Source: Planctomycetaceae bacterium (GTDB lineage Bacteria > Planctomycetota > Planctomycetia > Pirellulales > Pirellulaceae). From it: a DNA stretch of 64,000 nucleotides. The position numbers were made by a program, and so were the translations under genes. The first letter of the stretch is position 1. The number at the start of each line of letters is the position of its first letter. Location of the stretch: assembly GCA_020638995.1 (NCBI GenBank), contig JACKHM010000001.1, positions 1,116,001 through 1,180,000 of the forward strand, given 5' to 3'. The notes under the pieces are model-generated. The model searched no databases and was not told where the DNA came from. It saw nothing but the letters and a program-made list of their open reading frames with translations. Of this stretch, positions 42,606-53,026 are shown piece by piece.

Positions 42606-45551
42606 ATGCTTTTATTAACGCGATCTGCAAATACTGGCCCTGCCACGAACCCGAGACTGACGGTGCTTCTCCTAAGTTGTCTTTGGGCAAGTGCCAGTGA
42701 CTCATCTTGGGCAGAGGACGCGAAGAAACTTGAGTTCTTTGAAACGCGGATTCGTCCTGTTCTGGTCGAGCATTGTTATGAGTGCCACTCGGTTGGAGCA
42801 AAAGAAGTTAAGGGGAGCCTGGTCGTTGATACGGCGGCCGGGATGCTCAAAGGAGGCGACTCGGGTGCATCGCTGGTTCCCGGTAAGCCAAACGATAGTT
42901 TGTTGATCGAAGCCTTACGATACGAAAGTGTCGAGATGCCACCTGCGGGTCGCCTGCCCGAACACATCATTCGGGACTTCGAGAAGTGGATTGAGATGGG
43001 GGCCCCTGATCCGCGCGGCGGCGACGTCGGGCCGATCACACGCACGAAGATCGACATCGAAGCTGGTCGCCAGTTCTGGGCCTTTCAGCCGCCGCAACCT
43101 CACGCGCCGCCCACCGTTGCCGATACTAGTTGGCCGCGTTCCGAAATCGATGCCTTCGTCCTAAAGCGGCTCGAGGACGAGGGACTGAAACCGGCGTCTG
43201 ACGCAGACCGCGCAACGCTGACGCGACGACTGTACTTTGATCTGCTTGGTTTGCCCCCAACACCAGAACAACTCCGGTCGTTCGCCGAAGACTCGTCGCC
43301 GACTGCCCTTGAAACGCTGGTCGACCACTTGCTGGAATCAAAGCAATTCGGTGTCCACTGGGGCCGACACTGGCTGGATGTGGCGCGCTATGCCGATTCG
43401 AATGGCGGTGACTTCAATGCGACGTTTCACAACGCGTGGCGTTATCGTGACTATGTCGTCGATGCCATGAACGACGACAAACCGTTCGACCAATTTGTGC
43501 GAGAACAAATCGCGGGGGACCTGTTGCCTTTTGAATCTGATCAGCAACGAGCGGAGCAGTTGATCGCGACAGGCTTTCTCATGATCGGAACGAAGATGCT
43601 CAGCGAACGCGATAAAGAAAAGCTCGCGATGGATGTTGTTGACGAGCAAATTAGCACGGCCGGTAGCGCGTTCATGGGCCTGACGCTGGGATGCTGTCGT
43701 TGCCATGACCACAAATTCGACCCAATCCCGACACAAGACTACTATGCGCTAGCGGGTATTTTTCACAGTACTCGGACGTTAGAGGGTGAGAGTCAGGAGT
43801 ATGTGTCGACCTGGCCGCGCCGGGATCTGCCCGCTTCCGCAGACCACATCGCAGCCGTCACAAAGCATGAAGCTCAATCCAAAGCGTTGAAGGCCCAACT
43901 GACTGCGATGAAGAAGGATTTTGACGCCGCAGAAAAAGCGTTGAAGGAACTCGTCGCGAACCCAAATAACCTGACCATCGACGATTCGGAGGCCGAGGTC
44001 GCGGGCAGTTGGAAAGCCTCGACCTACACTCCAAATTATGTCGGCAAAGGTTACATCCATGATGATGATAACGACAAAGGTGAAAAGTCAGTCGAGTTTT
44101 CCTTGAAGCTCGCAAGAAGCGGCCTGTACGAAGTCCAATTGTCCTACACGCATAACTCAAATCGAGCGAACAATGTTCCCGTGACCATTTGCCACGCAGA
44201 CGGGAAGTCGGAGGTTCCTTTCGATCAGACACGAAAGCCGACGGTTGACGAACTCTTTGCTCCCGTTGGCAGATTTAAGTTTGAGCGTGACCTGCCTGCT
44301 TCGTTGACTATCTCGACGACGGGGACGAAGGGCTATGTGATAGTCGATGCCATTCGGCTGGTCGCGTTGGATGAAAACGGCGAGCCGCTATCAGCAGATC
44401 CGGGTGATTCAAACCTCGCCGCGCAAGCAGCCGAAGACAAAGTGGAAAAGCTGAAGGCGGAACTTGCATCGCTGAATCAAAAAATTGAGAAGCAAGAAGC
44501 GAACGCTCCACCGCCCCTTCCCAAGGCGATTGCGGTCGACGAATACAAAGAGATCGATGATTGCGAGGTTTGCGTTCGCGGCGAACACCGAAATCGCGGC
44601 GAAAGGGTGCCCCGAGGATTCATTCAAGTCGCATTGACTGGTGAACCGCCAAAGATTTCGAGCGAGCAAAGCGGCCGAAAGGAATTGGCAGACTGGATCG
44701 CCAACCCTCTGCATCCGCTGACATCACGCGTGATCGTAAATCGCATTTGGTCGCATTTGTTGGGCGAAGGAATTGTTCGCAGCGTCGATAATTTTGGTGA
44801 GCTTGGCGAACGCCCAACGCACCCAGATTTGCTGGATGATTTAGCCTCGCGTTTTGCACGACCAGTCAGCGATCGCGGCTTTGGCTGGTCCATCAAACGG
44901 ATCGTTCGCGAAATCGCCCTCAGTCGCGTCTATCAGATGAGCAGCGAACATGACGAAGCGGCTTGGCGCGTCGATCCGGAAAATCGATTGTTGTGGCGTG
45001 CAAACCGCCGCCGGTTGCCGGCGGAATCCATTCGCGATGCGATGCTCGCGATCAGCGGACAACTAGAGCTTACGCCCGGAGGTTCGCCGGTCGAAGGACT
45101 GGGTACGTTGGTCACAAATAATTCGGCAGACGCTGACGCCTACGAACGTAAAGAGACGGCAAAACGTAGCCTCTATTTACCGATCATAAGAAACGAGTTG
45201 CCCCCGACGCTGACGGTGTTCGATTTCGCCGACCCTGATCTTGTTGTCGGCAAACGCCCTGTGACGAATGTGCCGGCTCAGGCCCTGTTGCTGATGAACA
45301 GTCCGTTTGTCATGAACTGTGCGGAACGCACGGCAGAGCGGTTGCTCGCCATGGAATCGCAATCGCCTGAGCAAATCGCCGCCGCTGCCTATCAGGTCAC
45401 AGTCGCTCGCGAGCCCACTATCGCGGAACTCGAACGCGCTGTCGAGTTTTTGCATCGCTCCGAGGATCTGAAGAGCGACTTGGCCAGGAAAAGGCTGACG
45501 CTGTTGGTCCATGTCCTGTTTGCATCCACCGAATTTCGCATGTTGAATTGA
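42606..45551 (+). CDS. PSCyt1-DUF1549-DUF1553 planctomycete cytochrome protein
   Basis: A 981-residue secreted protein (signal peptide about 1-36). A cytochrome-like PSCyt1 domain has the heme site CYECH (57-61). DUF1549 (about 145-350) includes RLYFDLLGLPPTPEQ and HWGRHWLDVARYADSNG. A second CxxCH, in LGCCRCHDHKFDPIP, follows it. Then an inserted beta-rich domain (about 460-600), resembling golvesin C-terminal/xanthan-lyase-like modules, and a short coiled coil precede DUF1553 (about 690-960, with NRIWSHLLGEGIV and RRRLPAESIRDAML). These proteins are expanded in planctomycetes and suspected to take part in polysaccharide or sulfate-ester breakdown. It is paired with the DUF1501 gene 6 bp downstream. 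Confidence 0.9.
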   Translation: MLLLTRSANTGPATNPRLTVLLLSCLWASASDSSWAEDAKKLEFFETRIRPVLVEHCYECHSVGAKEVKGSLVVDTAAGMLKGGDSGASLVPGKPNDSLLIEALRYESVEMPPAGRLPEHIIRDFEKWIEMGAPDPRGGDVGPITRTKIDIEAGRQFWAFQPPQPHAPPTVADTSWPRSEIDAFVLKRLEDEGLKPASDADRATLTRRLYFDLLGLPPTPEQLRSFAEDSSPTALETLVDHLLESKQFGVHWGRHWLDVARYADSNGGDFNATFHNAWRYRDYVVDAMNDDKPFDQFVREQIAGDLLPFESDQQRAEQLIATGFLMIGTKMLSERDKEKLAMDVVDEQISTAGSAFMGLTLGCCRCHDHKFDPIPTQDYYALAGIFHSTRTLEGESQEYVSTWPRRDLPASADHIAAVTKHEAQSKALKAQLTAMKKDFDAAEKALKELVANPNNLTIDDSEAEVAGSWKASTYTPNYVGKGYIHDDDNDKGEKSVEFSLKLARSGLYEVQLSYTHNSNRANNVPVTICHADGKSEVPFDQTRKPTVDELFAPVGRFKFERDLPASLTISTTGTKGYVIVDAIRLVALDENGEPLSADPGDSNLAAQAAEDKVEKLKAELASLNQKIEKQEANAPPPLPKAIAVDEYKEIDDCEVCVRGEHRNRGERVPRGFIQVALTGEPPKISSEQSGRKELADWIANPLHPLTSRVIVNRIWSHLLGEGIVRSVDNFGELGERPTHPDLLDDLASRFARPVSDRGFGWSIKRIVREIALSRVYQMSSEHDEAAWRVDPENRLLWRANRRRLPAESIRDAMLAISGQLELTPGGSPVEGLGTLVTNNSADADAYERKETAKRSLYLPIIRNELPPTLTVFDFADPDLVVGKRPVTNVPAQALLLMNSPFVMNCAERTAERLLAMESQSPEQIAAAAYQVTVAREPTIAELERAVEFLHRSEDLKSDLARKRLTLLVHVLFASTEFRMLN

Positions 45552-45557
45552 ACGACA

Positions 45558-46937
45558 ATGACAAAGCAAAGAATATCTCGCCGCGATGCCATGCGTCTGT
45601 CTGCCGCAGGTTTGGGTGGGCTCACACTTGCTGGACTGCCGTCCGAGAAGATTCACGCCGCCACGGACACGCCGGCGCTGCACTTTCCGCCGCGCGCCAA
45701 ACGGGTCATTTTTCTGTTCATGCACGGTGGTCCCAGCCAAGTCGATACGTTTGATTACAAACCGCGGTTGACTGCGGACGATGGAAAGCAATTGCCCTTT
45801 GCACCGGCGATGAATATCAGCGCGACACCGAAACTGTTGCGTTCGCCTTGGAAGTTCGCGCGGCACGGCGAATGTGGGAATTGGGTCTCGGAATTGTTGC
45901 CCCATACTGCGGCACACATCGACGACTTGTGTGTTGTACGATCGATGTACAGCCGAGGGCAATCTCATGGTCAGGCGGTGAGTATGTTGCACACGGGAAG
46001 CGACAACCTTGTGCGGCCTTCTGTTGGTGCGTGGATTTCCTACGGTCTGGGAAGTGACAACCCTGATCTGCCCGCTTTCGTCTCTATCAGCCCTTCGAGC
46101 GGTCATGGTGGTCCACGGAACTATGGTTGTGCGTTTCTCCCAGCAATGCATCAAGCAACAGCGATCGGCAGCTCCGGGAAGCTTGGCGATGCCAAGATCC
46201 AGCACCTCGGCAATGATCGACTCTCCGAGACAGAGCAAGTCGAGCAACTCGCCTTGCTGCAGGCGATGAATCGCGACCATTTGGCACGCGTCGAGCGAGA
46301 TGAACAAATTAGTGGCGCGATTGAATCGTTTGACCTCGCATTTCGCATGCAAGCGGCTGCACCCGACGTGCTCGATTTGTCCCGCGAGTCTGAGCATACG
46401 CAACAACAGTACGGCATCGGGACAAAGGCAACCGATAACTTTGGACGCCAGTGCCTTCTGGCCCGACGCCTCGTCGAAGCAGGTGTGCGGTATGTGGAAG
46501 TTTCCACGGGCAATGTATGGGACCAACACGGCAACCTGAAGGATGGTCACGAAAAGAACTCTCTGGCAACGGACCGGCCGGTCGCGGCGCTGCTTGCCGA
46601 TTTGAAGACGCGAGGCATGCTCGACGACACTTTAATTGTGTGGGGCGGAGAATTCGGTCGCACACCGATTGCTCAGGGAACGAACGGTCGCGATCACAAT
46701 CCACAGGGGTTCACGTATTGGTTGGCAGGTGGCGGTGTAAAGGGCGGATTGGCGTACGGAAACACGGATGACTACGGATACTATGCCGTCGAAGACCGTG
46801 TTCATATGCATGATCTGCACGCCACGATTTTGCATCTGTTAGGCATAGATCACCTGCGGCTGACCTACAGGTACGCGGGACGTGACTTTCGCTTAACGGA
46901 TGTCTACGGCGAGGTGGTCCACGACTTGTTGGCTTGA
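45558..46937 (+). CDS. DUF1501 TAT-exported protein
   Basis: A 459-residue protein with a twin-arginine signal (SRRDAMRLSAAGLGGLTLAGL, residues 7-27). VIFLFMHGGPSQVDTFDYKP is the DUF1501 signature, an alkaline-phosphatase/sulfatase-like fold. Later blocks WGGEFGRTP and GRDHNPQGFTYWLAGGG carry metal-type histidines and aspartates. Known members always accompany DUF1549/DUF1553 proteins, and this one starts 6 bp after such a gene, so the two are one operon and probably one periplasmic complex. Biochemical activity is unproven for the family. Confidence 0.92.
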   Translation: MTKQRISRRDAMRLSAAGLGGLTLAGLPSEKIHAATDTPALHFPPRAKRVIFLFMHGGPSQVDTFDYKPRLTADDGKQLPFAPAMNISATPKLLRSPWKFARHGECGNWVSELLPHTAAHIDDLCVVRSMYSRGQSHGQAVSMLHTGSDNLVRPSVGAWISYGLGSDNPDLPAFVSISPSSGHGGPRNYGCAFLPAMHQATAIGSSGKLGDAKIQHLGNDRLSETEQVEQLALLQAMNRDHLARVERDEQISGAIESFDLAFRMQAAAPDVLDLSRESEHTQQQYGIGTKATDNFGRQCLLARRLVEAGVRYVEVSTGNVWDQHGNLKDGHEKNSLATDRPVAALLADLKTRGMLDDTLIVWGGEFGRTPIAQGTNGRDHNPQGFTYWLAGGGVKGGLAYGNTDDYGYYAVEDRVHMHDLHATILHLLGIDHLRLTYRYAGRDFRLTDVYGEVVHDLLA

Positions 46938-47330
46938 CAAGTTGGGCGAAGTCCGCACAGCACTGATGCGCGCGGTGCGCAATATGTTTTGCCGTTGGCT
47001 ACCGTTGACAATCGCCACGCAACTCCAGTAAACTTCGTCACTTAACACACCGCTGTAACTTAACGGACTGAACAAAATTATTGCCGTCATTTGCTACCCA
47101 ATGACGGCTTGTCAATGGATTGATTGGGAGCATGAACGGGCTCCAAAGCTATCTGATCGACGCCGCTTCCGTCTCTCTTGGCGGTCCTGCACACGTTCCG
47201 ATTCGCGTCGATTCGGGACCATCCATCGTGCGATTGGAAGGCATTCGTCACTGGCAGGGCGTCGAACCGTTTTTTACAACCCAATTTGCGGAATAAGACA
47301 CATCCATTCGAAACACGGAGATCGAACCTA
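46938..47330. other. 393-bp intergenic region before the pyrophosphatase gene
   Basis: No supported gene. It holds a perfect 9-bp inverted repeat at 47083-47108 and a consensus-like TTGACA at 47005-47010, whose -10 partner (GTAAAC at 17 bases) is poor. The reading frame of the next gene is open back to 47178, but that stretch has no hydrophobic or conserved content and is read as leader. Confidence 0.45.
47083..47108 (+). terminator. Perfect inverted repeat after the DUF1501 gene
   Basis: GCCGTCATT (47083-47091) and AATGACGGC (47100-47108) pair with an 8-base loop. It is followed by TTGTCAA, not a true T-run. It may end the cytochrome/DUF1501 transcript or form part of the next gene's leader. 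Confidence 0.4.
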
Positions 47331-49829
<2,499 letters not shown>

Positions 49830-49855
49830 TCGCTCGTTACGAAGGATTTAGCCGA

Positions 49856-49890
49856 GAGCCTCGCGATTTCGCGAGGCTCTTTTCTTTGCA
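49856..49890 (+). terminator. Rho-independent terminator of the pyrophosphatase gene
   Basis: An 11-bp perfect stem (49856-49866 with 49871-49881, containing AGCCTCGCG/CGCGAGGCT), a 4-base loop, and then TTTCTTT. It starts 27 bp after the stop codon. Confidence 0.9.
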
Positions 49891-49893
49891 CGC

Positions 49894-49914
49894 CCTACAG
49901 CAACGCTGTAGGGA
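49894..49914. repeat. Perfect palindromic element after the terminator
   Basis: CCCTACAGC (49894-49902) and GCTGTAGGG (49906-49914) surround AAC. The 3-base loop and compact stem resemble REP-like palindromes. Only one copy is seen in this window. There is no T-tract on either strand. Confidence 0.4.
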
Positions 49915-50107
49915 TAGGAGCTTTTGATTTCACCGAGGAACTTGTTGCGTGAAAATGCTTCAAGATTATCGCGTCCGGCCTGGGGATCAGTCCCCAAACC
50001 TTCAAGAATCAGCACGCCCGGATACTGAAGAGGCACGAGCGGATTCCGTCCCGATTTGGTGCAAATGGCTATGATCCGAAAAAATCAGCAGCGACTGATC
50101 TGTGGCG

Positions 50108-50758
50108 TCATCGGTTGGAGATACTCCAACTGTTGGAGTCGACGTCGAGCCCTTGGTAGTAGGTGGCGAGCATTTCTGTGACTGCTTGGCTGGTGCTGTT
50201 CGCCCGATATTCTCGTCTCGGCAACTTCATGGGCTTGGCTTGCTTCAGCGGGAGCTTCTGTCTCGCTTTAGCGATCAGCCGTTCCTTCGGAGTCATACCC
50301 TCGAAGGGATCGAGCGGCGTGTTGGGTTCGACTTGATACCAACGAGCTTCTGGCGTTCGAGCGCGATCGCGTCGCTCTGCTTCATCGGCGTCCAGCAACA
50401 TCTCGCTCACAAAGTCGCCAAACGCATCGGGCTGCAATTCCGACGGAGGTGTTTGGATCAGCAATTCGAACGCCAGTCGCCCGAGTCGCAGTTGGTCTCC
50501 ATTGACGAATTGCTTGACGTCTGTCAACTGCTCCCCGTTAACGAATGTTCCGCTTTCGCTGCCCAAGTCCCGAACAAAGACCTCAACACCGCGGACACGA
50601 ATCTCGCAGTGATACTCGCTTATTGCCCGACCATAGCAGCGCATATTGGAATCAGAGGCTTGACCGATGATAAATGGCGACTTTTTGATGGGGACCGTCA
50701 ACTGCCATTCACCGCGTTTCTTAATGGCCCCATGCAAAACCTTTAATCGGACGCTCAT
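50108..50758 (-). CDS. FHA-domain protein
   Basis: A 216-residue protein. The start at 50758 has GGGAG at 9 bases; the frame is open further upstream but without conserved content. An FHA domain occupies about residues 5-100: FIIGQASDSN, SEYHCEI (S47, H50) and SGTFVNGEQL (N74-G75). The arginine normally found in the IGR motif that contacts phosphothreonine is glutamine (Q33), so phosphopeptide binding may be weakened or altered. The C-terminal half is basic and proline/lysine-rich with no known domain. FHA proteins read Ser/Thr kinase signals; no kinase gene is adjacent. Confidence 0.85.
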   Translation of the reverse strand: MSVRLKVLHGAIKKRGEWQLTVPIKKSPFIIGQASDSNMRCYGRAISEYHCEIRVRGVEVFVRDLGSESGTFVNGEQLTDVKQFVNGDQLRLGRLAFELLIQTPPSELQPDAFGDFVSEMLLDADEAERRDRARTPEARWYQVEPNTPLDPFEGMTPKERLIAKARQKLPLKQAKPMKLPRREYRANSTSQAVTEMLATYYQGLDVDSNSWSISNR

Positions 50759-51200
50759 GGTCTTTTCTCCCAGGGCGCAATCGGCTCGAACGAACCGAGC
50801 TAGACAAGAGTGAGGCTGCGCCGACTCTTTCCACACTACGCAGAGATTCAGAATTTGGGAACAACTAGGAAATTCATAGGTCCGTTGCCCGCGAAGCAAT
50901 TGAGGTACGTCTGGATGCCCTCAACGAACGCGCTTTGCATCGCAATTCGACCACGCCAACGAAGATTCACCGCGAGTCGCGAAATCGTGGATGTGCTGGT
51001 CAAGATCTTTGTGTTGCTGTTGACGACGTAGCGCCGAGTTTATACTTCGCCGGGTGCCATGATCGAAGTCCCAGCCAAGCGTCTGCTCGCGATGGCCCCC
51101 GAGCCACGCTCGTGAAGGATGATCGCTGCTGGCAGAAGTTGGAGAGCGACGAGCCGGTACGCCACAGCTAAGGGTGTTTGAACGACAGCGTACGAGGAGT
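50759..51200. other. 442-bp divergent intergenic region
   Basis: Between the FHA gene and the flavoprotein gene. It has no supported gene. A promoter candidate lies at 51020-51046, and GCTCG/CGAGC arms around AACGAAC lie near 50785-50801. Confidence 0.4.
51020..51046 (+). promoter_or_regulatory. Promoter candidate for the flavoprotein-cysC-pse genes
   Basis: TTGACG (51020-51025) and TATACT (51041-51046) are both near consensus, but the spacer is only 15 bases. It lies about 155 bases before the flavoprotein start. Confidence 0.35.
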
Positions 51201-52289
51201 ATGCTGTCGACTATGGACAATCGCATTGAATCTCCGCAAGACGATCGCCTGCAAGAGCTTTGCGGTCGTCTCCGCGACATGGCAGCCGACTTGGACCGAC
51301 CTGGTGCGTGGCCCGCCGAGCAGCTGCGTCTGTGCAGCGAGTACGGCGTGTTCGAATGGTTCCTGTCTCCTGATGTGGGTGGTCAGGGGTGGTCGGAAGC
51401 GGATGTCATGCGAGGATATCTCGAACTGAGCTCCGCCTGCCTGACGACGACTTTTGTGATCACTCAACGCACGGGAGCCTGTCGCCGCATTGAGGCTTGC
51501 GATAACGAGGAACTCAAGGCACGGCTTTTGCCGGATTTAGTGAAAGGCCGCACTTTCGCGACGGTCGGTATCTCACATCTAACGACCAGCCGTCGGCATC
51601 TCGCAAAGCCTGTCCTCCGCGCAGAGGAAACTGCCGAAGGTTTCCTGCTCGACGGATTCAGTCCATGGGTAACCGGCGGGCCATTCGCCGATCACATTTT
51701 GATTGGGGCTACGCTGAACGATGGCAGGCAGATCCTTGCCGTCATGCCGATGGACGCGCCAGGGGTGTCTGTGGCGCCGGTCGCAGATTTGGTGGGCCTT
51801 TCAGCCAGCCACACGGGACCAGTTCAATGCGACCGAGTCAAGTTAGGGCGCGAGTGGCTGGTCGCGGGCCCTGTCGAGGAAGTCATGAAGCTTGGTGTGG
51901 GTGCGAGGCCAGGTGGCTTTCAAACTTCCGCGCTGGCGATTGGTTTAGCGGGTGGCGCCGTGAGCTTTCTCCACGAGGAGGCGTCGAAGCGCGAGGATCT
52001 GCGAAAGGTGACAGAGGCACTGCATGCCGAATGGCATGAACTGAGAGGCGATCTACTCAGCGCCGCATCGGACGAGCCTGTCTGTTCCACGGAGAAGCTG
52101 CGGACGCGAGCCAACAGCCTTGCCTTGCGTTCCTCCCAGGCGGCTCTCGCCGCAGCCAAAGGTACAGGCTATGTTGTGGGCCATCCTGCTGGGCGGTGGT
52201 GTCGGGAAGCATTGTTTTTTCTCGTGTGGAGCTGCCCACAGCCCGTTATGTCCGCAAATCTGTGTGAACTTGCTGGACTGGCGGATTAG
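51201..52289 (+). CDS. Acyl-CoA dehydrogenase-superfamily flavoprotein
   Basis: A 362-residue protein if it starts at 51201. The start is uncertain: AGGAG ends just before this ATG, while the next ATG (51213) is 13 bases beyond it. The fold is recognised from VFEWFLSPDVGGQGWSEAD, TFATVGISHLTTSRR, GFLLDGFSPWVTGGPFADH and an alpha-helical C-terminus. The usual catalytic glutamate region is replaced by HPAGRWCREALFFLVWSCPQPV, so it is probably not a standard acyl-CoA dehydrogenase; DszC-like flavin monooxygenases share this fold. It is 59 bp upstream of the APS kinase gene, and a sulfur-related role is possible but unproven. Confidence 0.72.
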   Translation: MLSTMDNRIESPQDDRLQELCGRLRDMAADLDRPGAWPAEQLRLCSEYGVFEWFLSPDVGGQGWSEADVMRGYLELSSACLTTTFVITQRTGACRRIEACDNEELKARLLPDLVKGRTFATVGISHLTTSRRHLAKPVLRAEETAEGFLLDGFSPWVTGGPFADHILIGATLNDGRQILAVMPMDAPGVSVAPVADLVGLSASHTGPVQCDRVKLGREWLVAGPVEEVMKLGVGARPGGFQTSALAIGLAGGAVSFLHEEASKREDLRKVTEALHAEWHELRGDLLSAASDEPVCSTEKLRTRANSLALRSSQAALAAAKGTGYVVGHPAGRWCREALFFLVWSCPQPVMSANLCELAGLAD

Positions 52290-52348
52290 CGAAGTTGATA
52301 GTTCGGCACGACAAGGCACGTCCCCAAATGACCTCGGAGTAATCACCA

Positions 52349-53017
52349 ATGACCCAGGAAGAGGTGCATGTCGTTTGGCACCGTCAAGCTGTCTCACGCG
52401 ACGAACGTGAGAAGCTGAATGGACATCGCGGCTGCGTGTTGTGGTTCACGGGCTTGAGCGGCTGTGGCAAAAGTACGGTCGCCAATGTCGTAGACCATCG
52501 GCTGCATCAGCTCGGAGTTCATACATTTCTTCTGGATGGCGACAACGTCCGCCATGGACTAAATGCCAGCCCTGCGATTCTTCAGGCCGATCACGATATC
52601 GAGTTTTCGCAACGGTTTGGTTTGGGATTTTCCTCGCAAGATCGCGAAGAGAACATTCGCCGCATTGGGTCGGTTGCCGAGTTGTTCGCTTCGGCGGGGC
52701 TAATCACGATCACTGCTTTTGTGAGTCCCTATCGTCGTGATCGCGATGCCGTGCGGCGGCGTATCGAACAGAGCGGAAGTCAGGGTGATTTCCTTGAAAT
52801 CTTCGTCGACGCGCCACTCGAGGTCTGCGAGTCCCGTGATCCAAAAGGCCTCTACAAGAAGGCTCGGGCTGGCGAACTCAAGAACTTCACTGGGATCGAT
52901 GACGCTTACGAGGAGCCCGAACGACCTGAATTGCGGCTCGCTTCCGCCGAGCAAACTCCGGAAACGCTTGCTGACCAAGTCATCGGCTACTTACGTCAGA
53001 CCCACAAAATTCCGTAG
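52349..53017 (+). CDS. cysC: Adenylylsulfate (APS) kinase
   Basis: A 222-residue APS kinase that phosphorylates adenosine 5'-phosphosulfate to PAPS, the sulfate donor for sulfotransferases. The Walker A is GLSGCGKS (35-42). LLDGDNVRHGLN, REENIRRIGSVAELF, AFVSPYRRDRD and DPKGLYKKARAGELKNFTGID are diagnostic. No cysN/cysD sulfate adenylyltransferase genes are adjacent. It lies in the same direction as, and 9 bp before, the PseG-PseH gene, suggesting that sulfation and nonulosonic-acid synthesis are linked, for instance on a surface glycan. Confidence 0.95.
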   Translation: MTQEEVHVVWHRQAVSRDEREKLNGHRGCVLWFTGLSGCGKSTVANVVDHRLHQLGVHTFLLDGDNVRHGLNASPAILQADHDIEFSQRFGLGFSSQDREENIRRIGSVAELFASAGLITITAFVSPYRRDRDAVRRRIEQSGSQGDFLEIFVDAPLEVCESRDPKGLYKKARAGELKNFTGIDDAYEEPERPELRLASAEQTPETLADQVIGYLRQTHKIP

Positions 53018-53026
53018 GACGACGAC

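Noticed and set aside
45177..46550. Long open frame (457 codons) on the minus strand across the cytochrome and DUF1501 genes
   Set aside because: It crosses two well-supported genes on the other strand and shows no recognisable protein family.
47178..47330. N-terminal extension of the pyrophosphatase frame
   Set aside because: The added 51 residues lack a membrane segment or conservation; the GTG at 47331 starts directly at the first helix.
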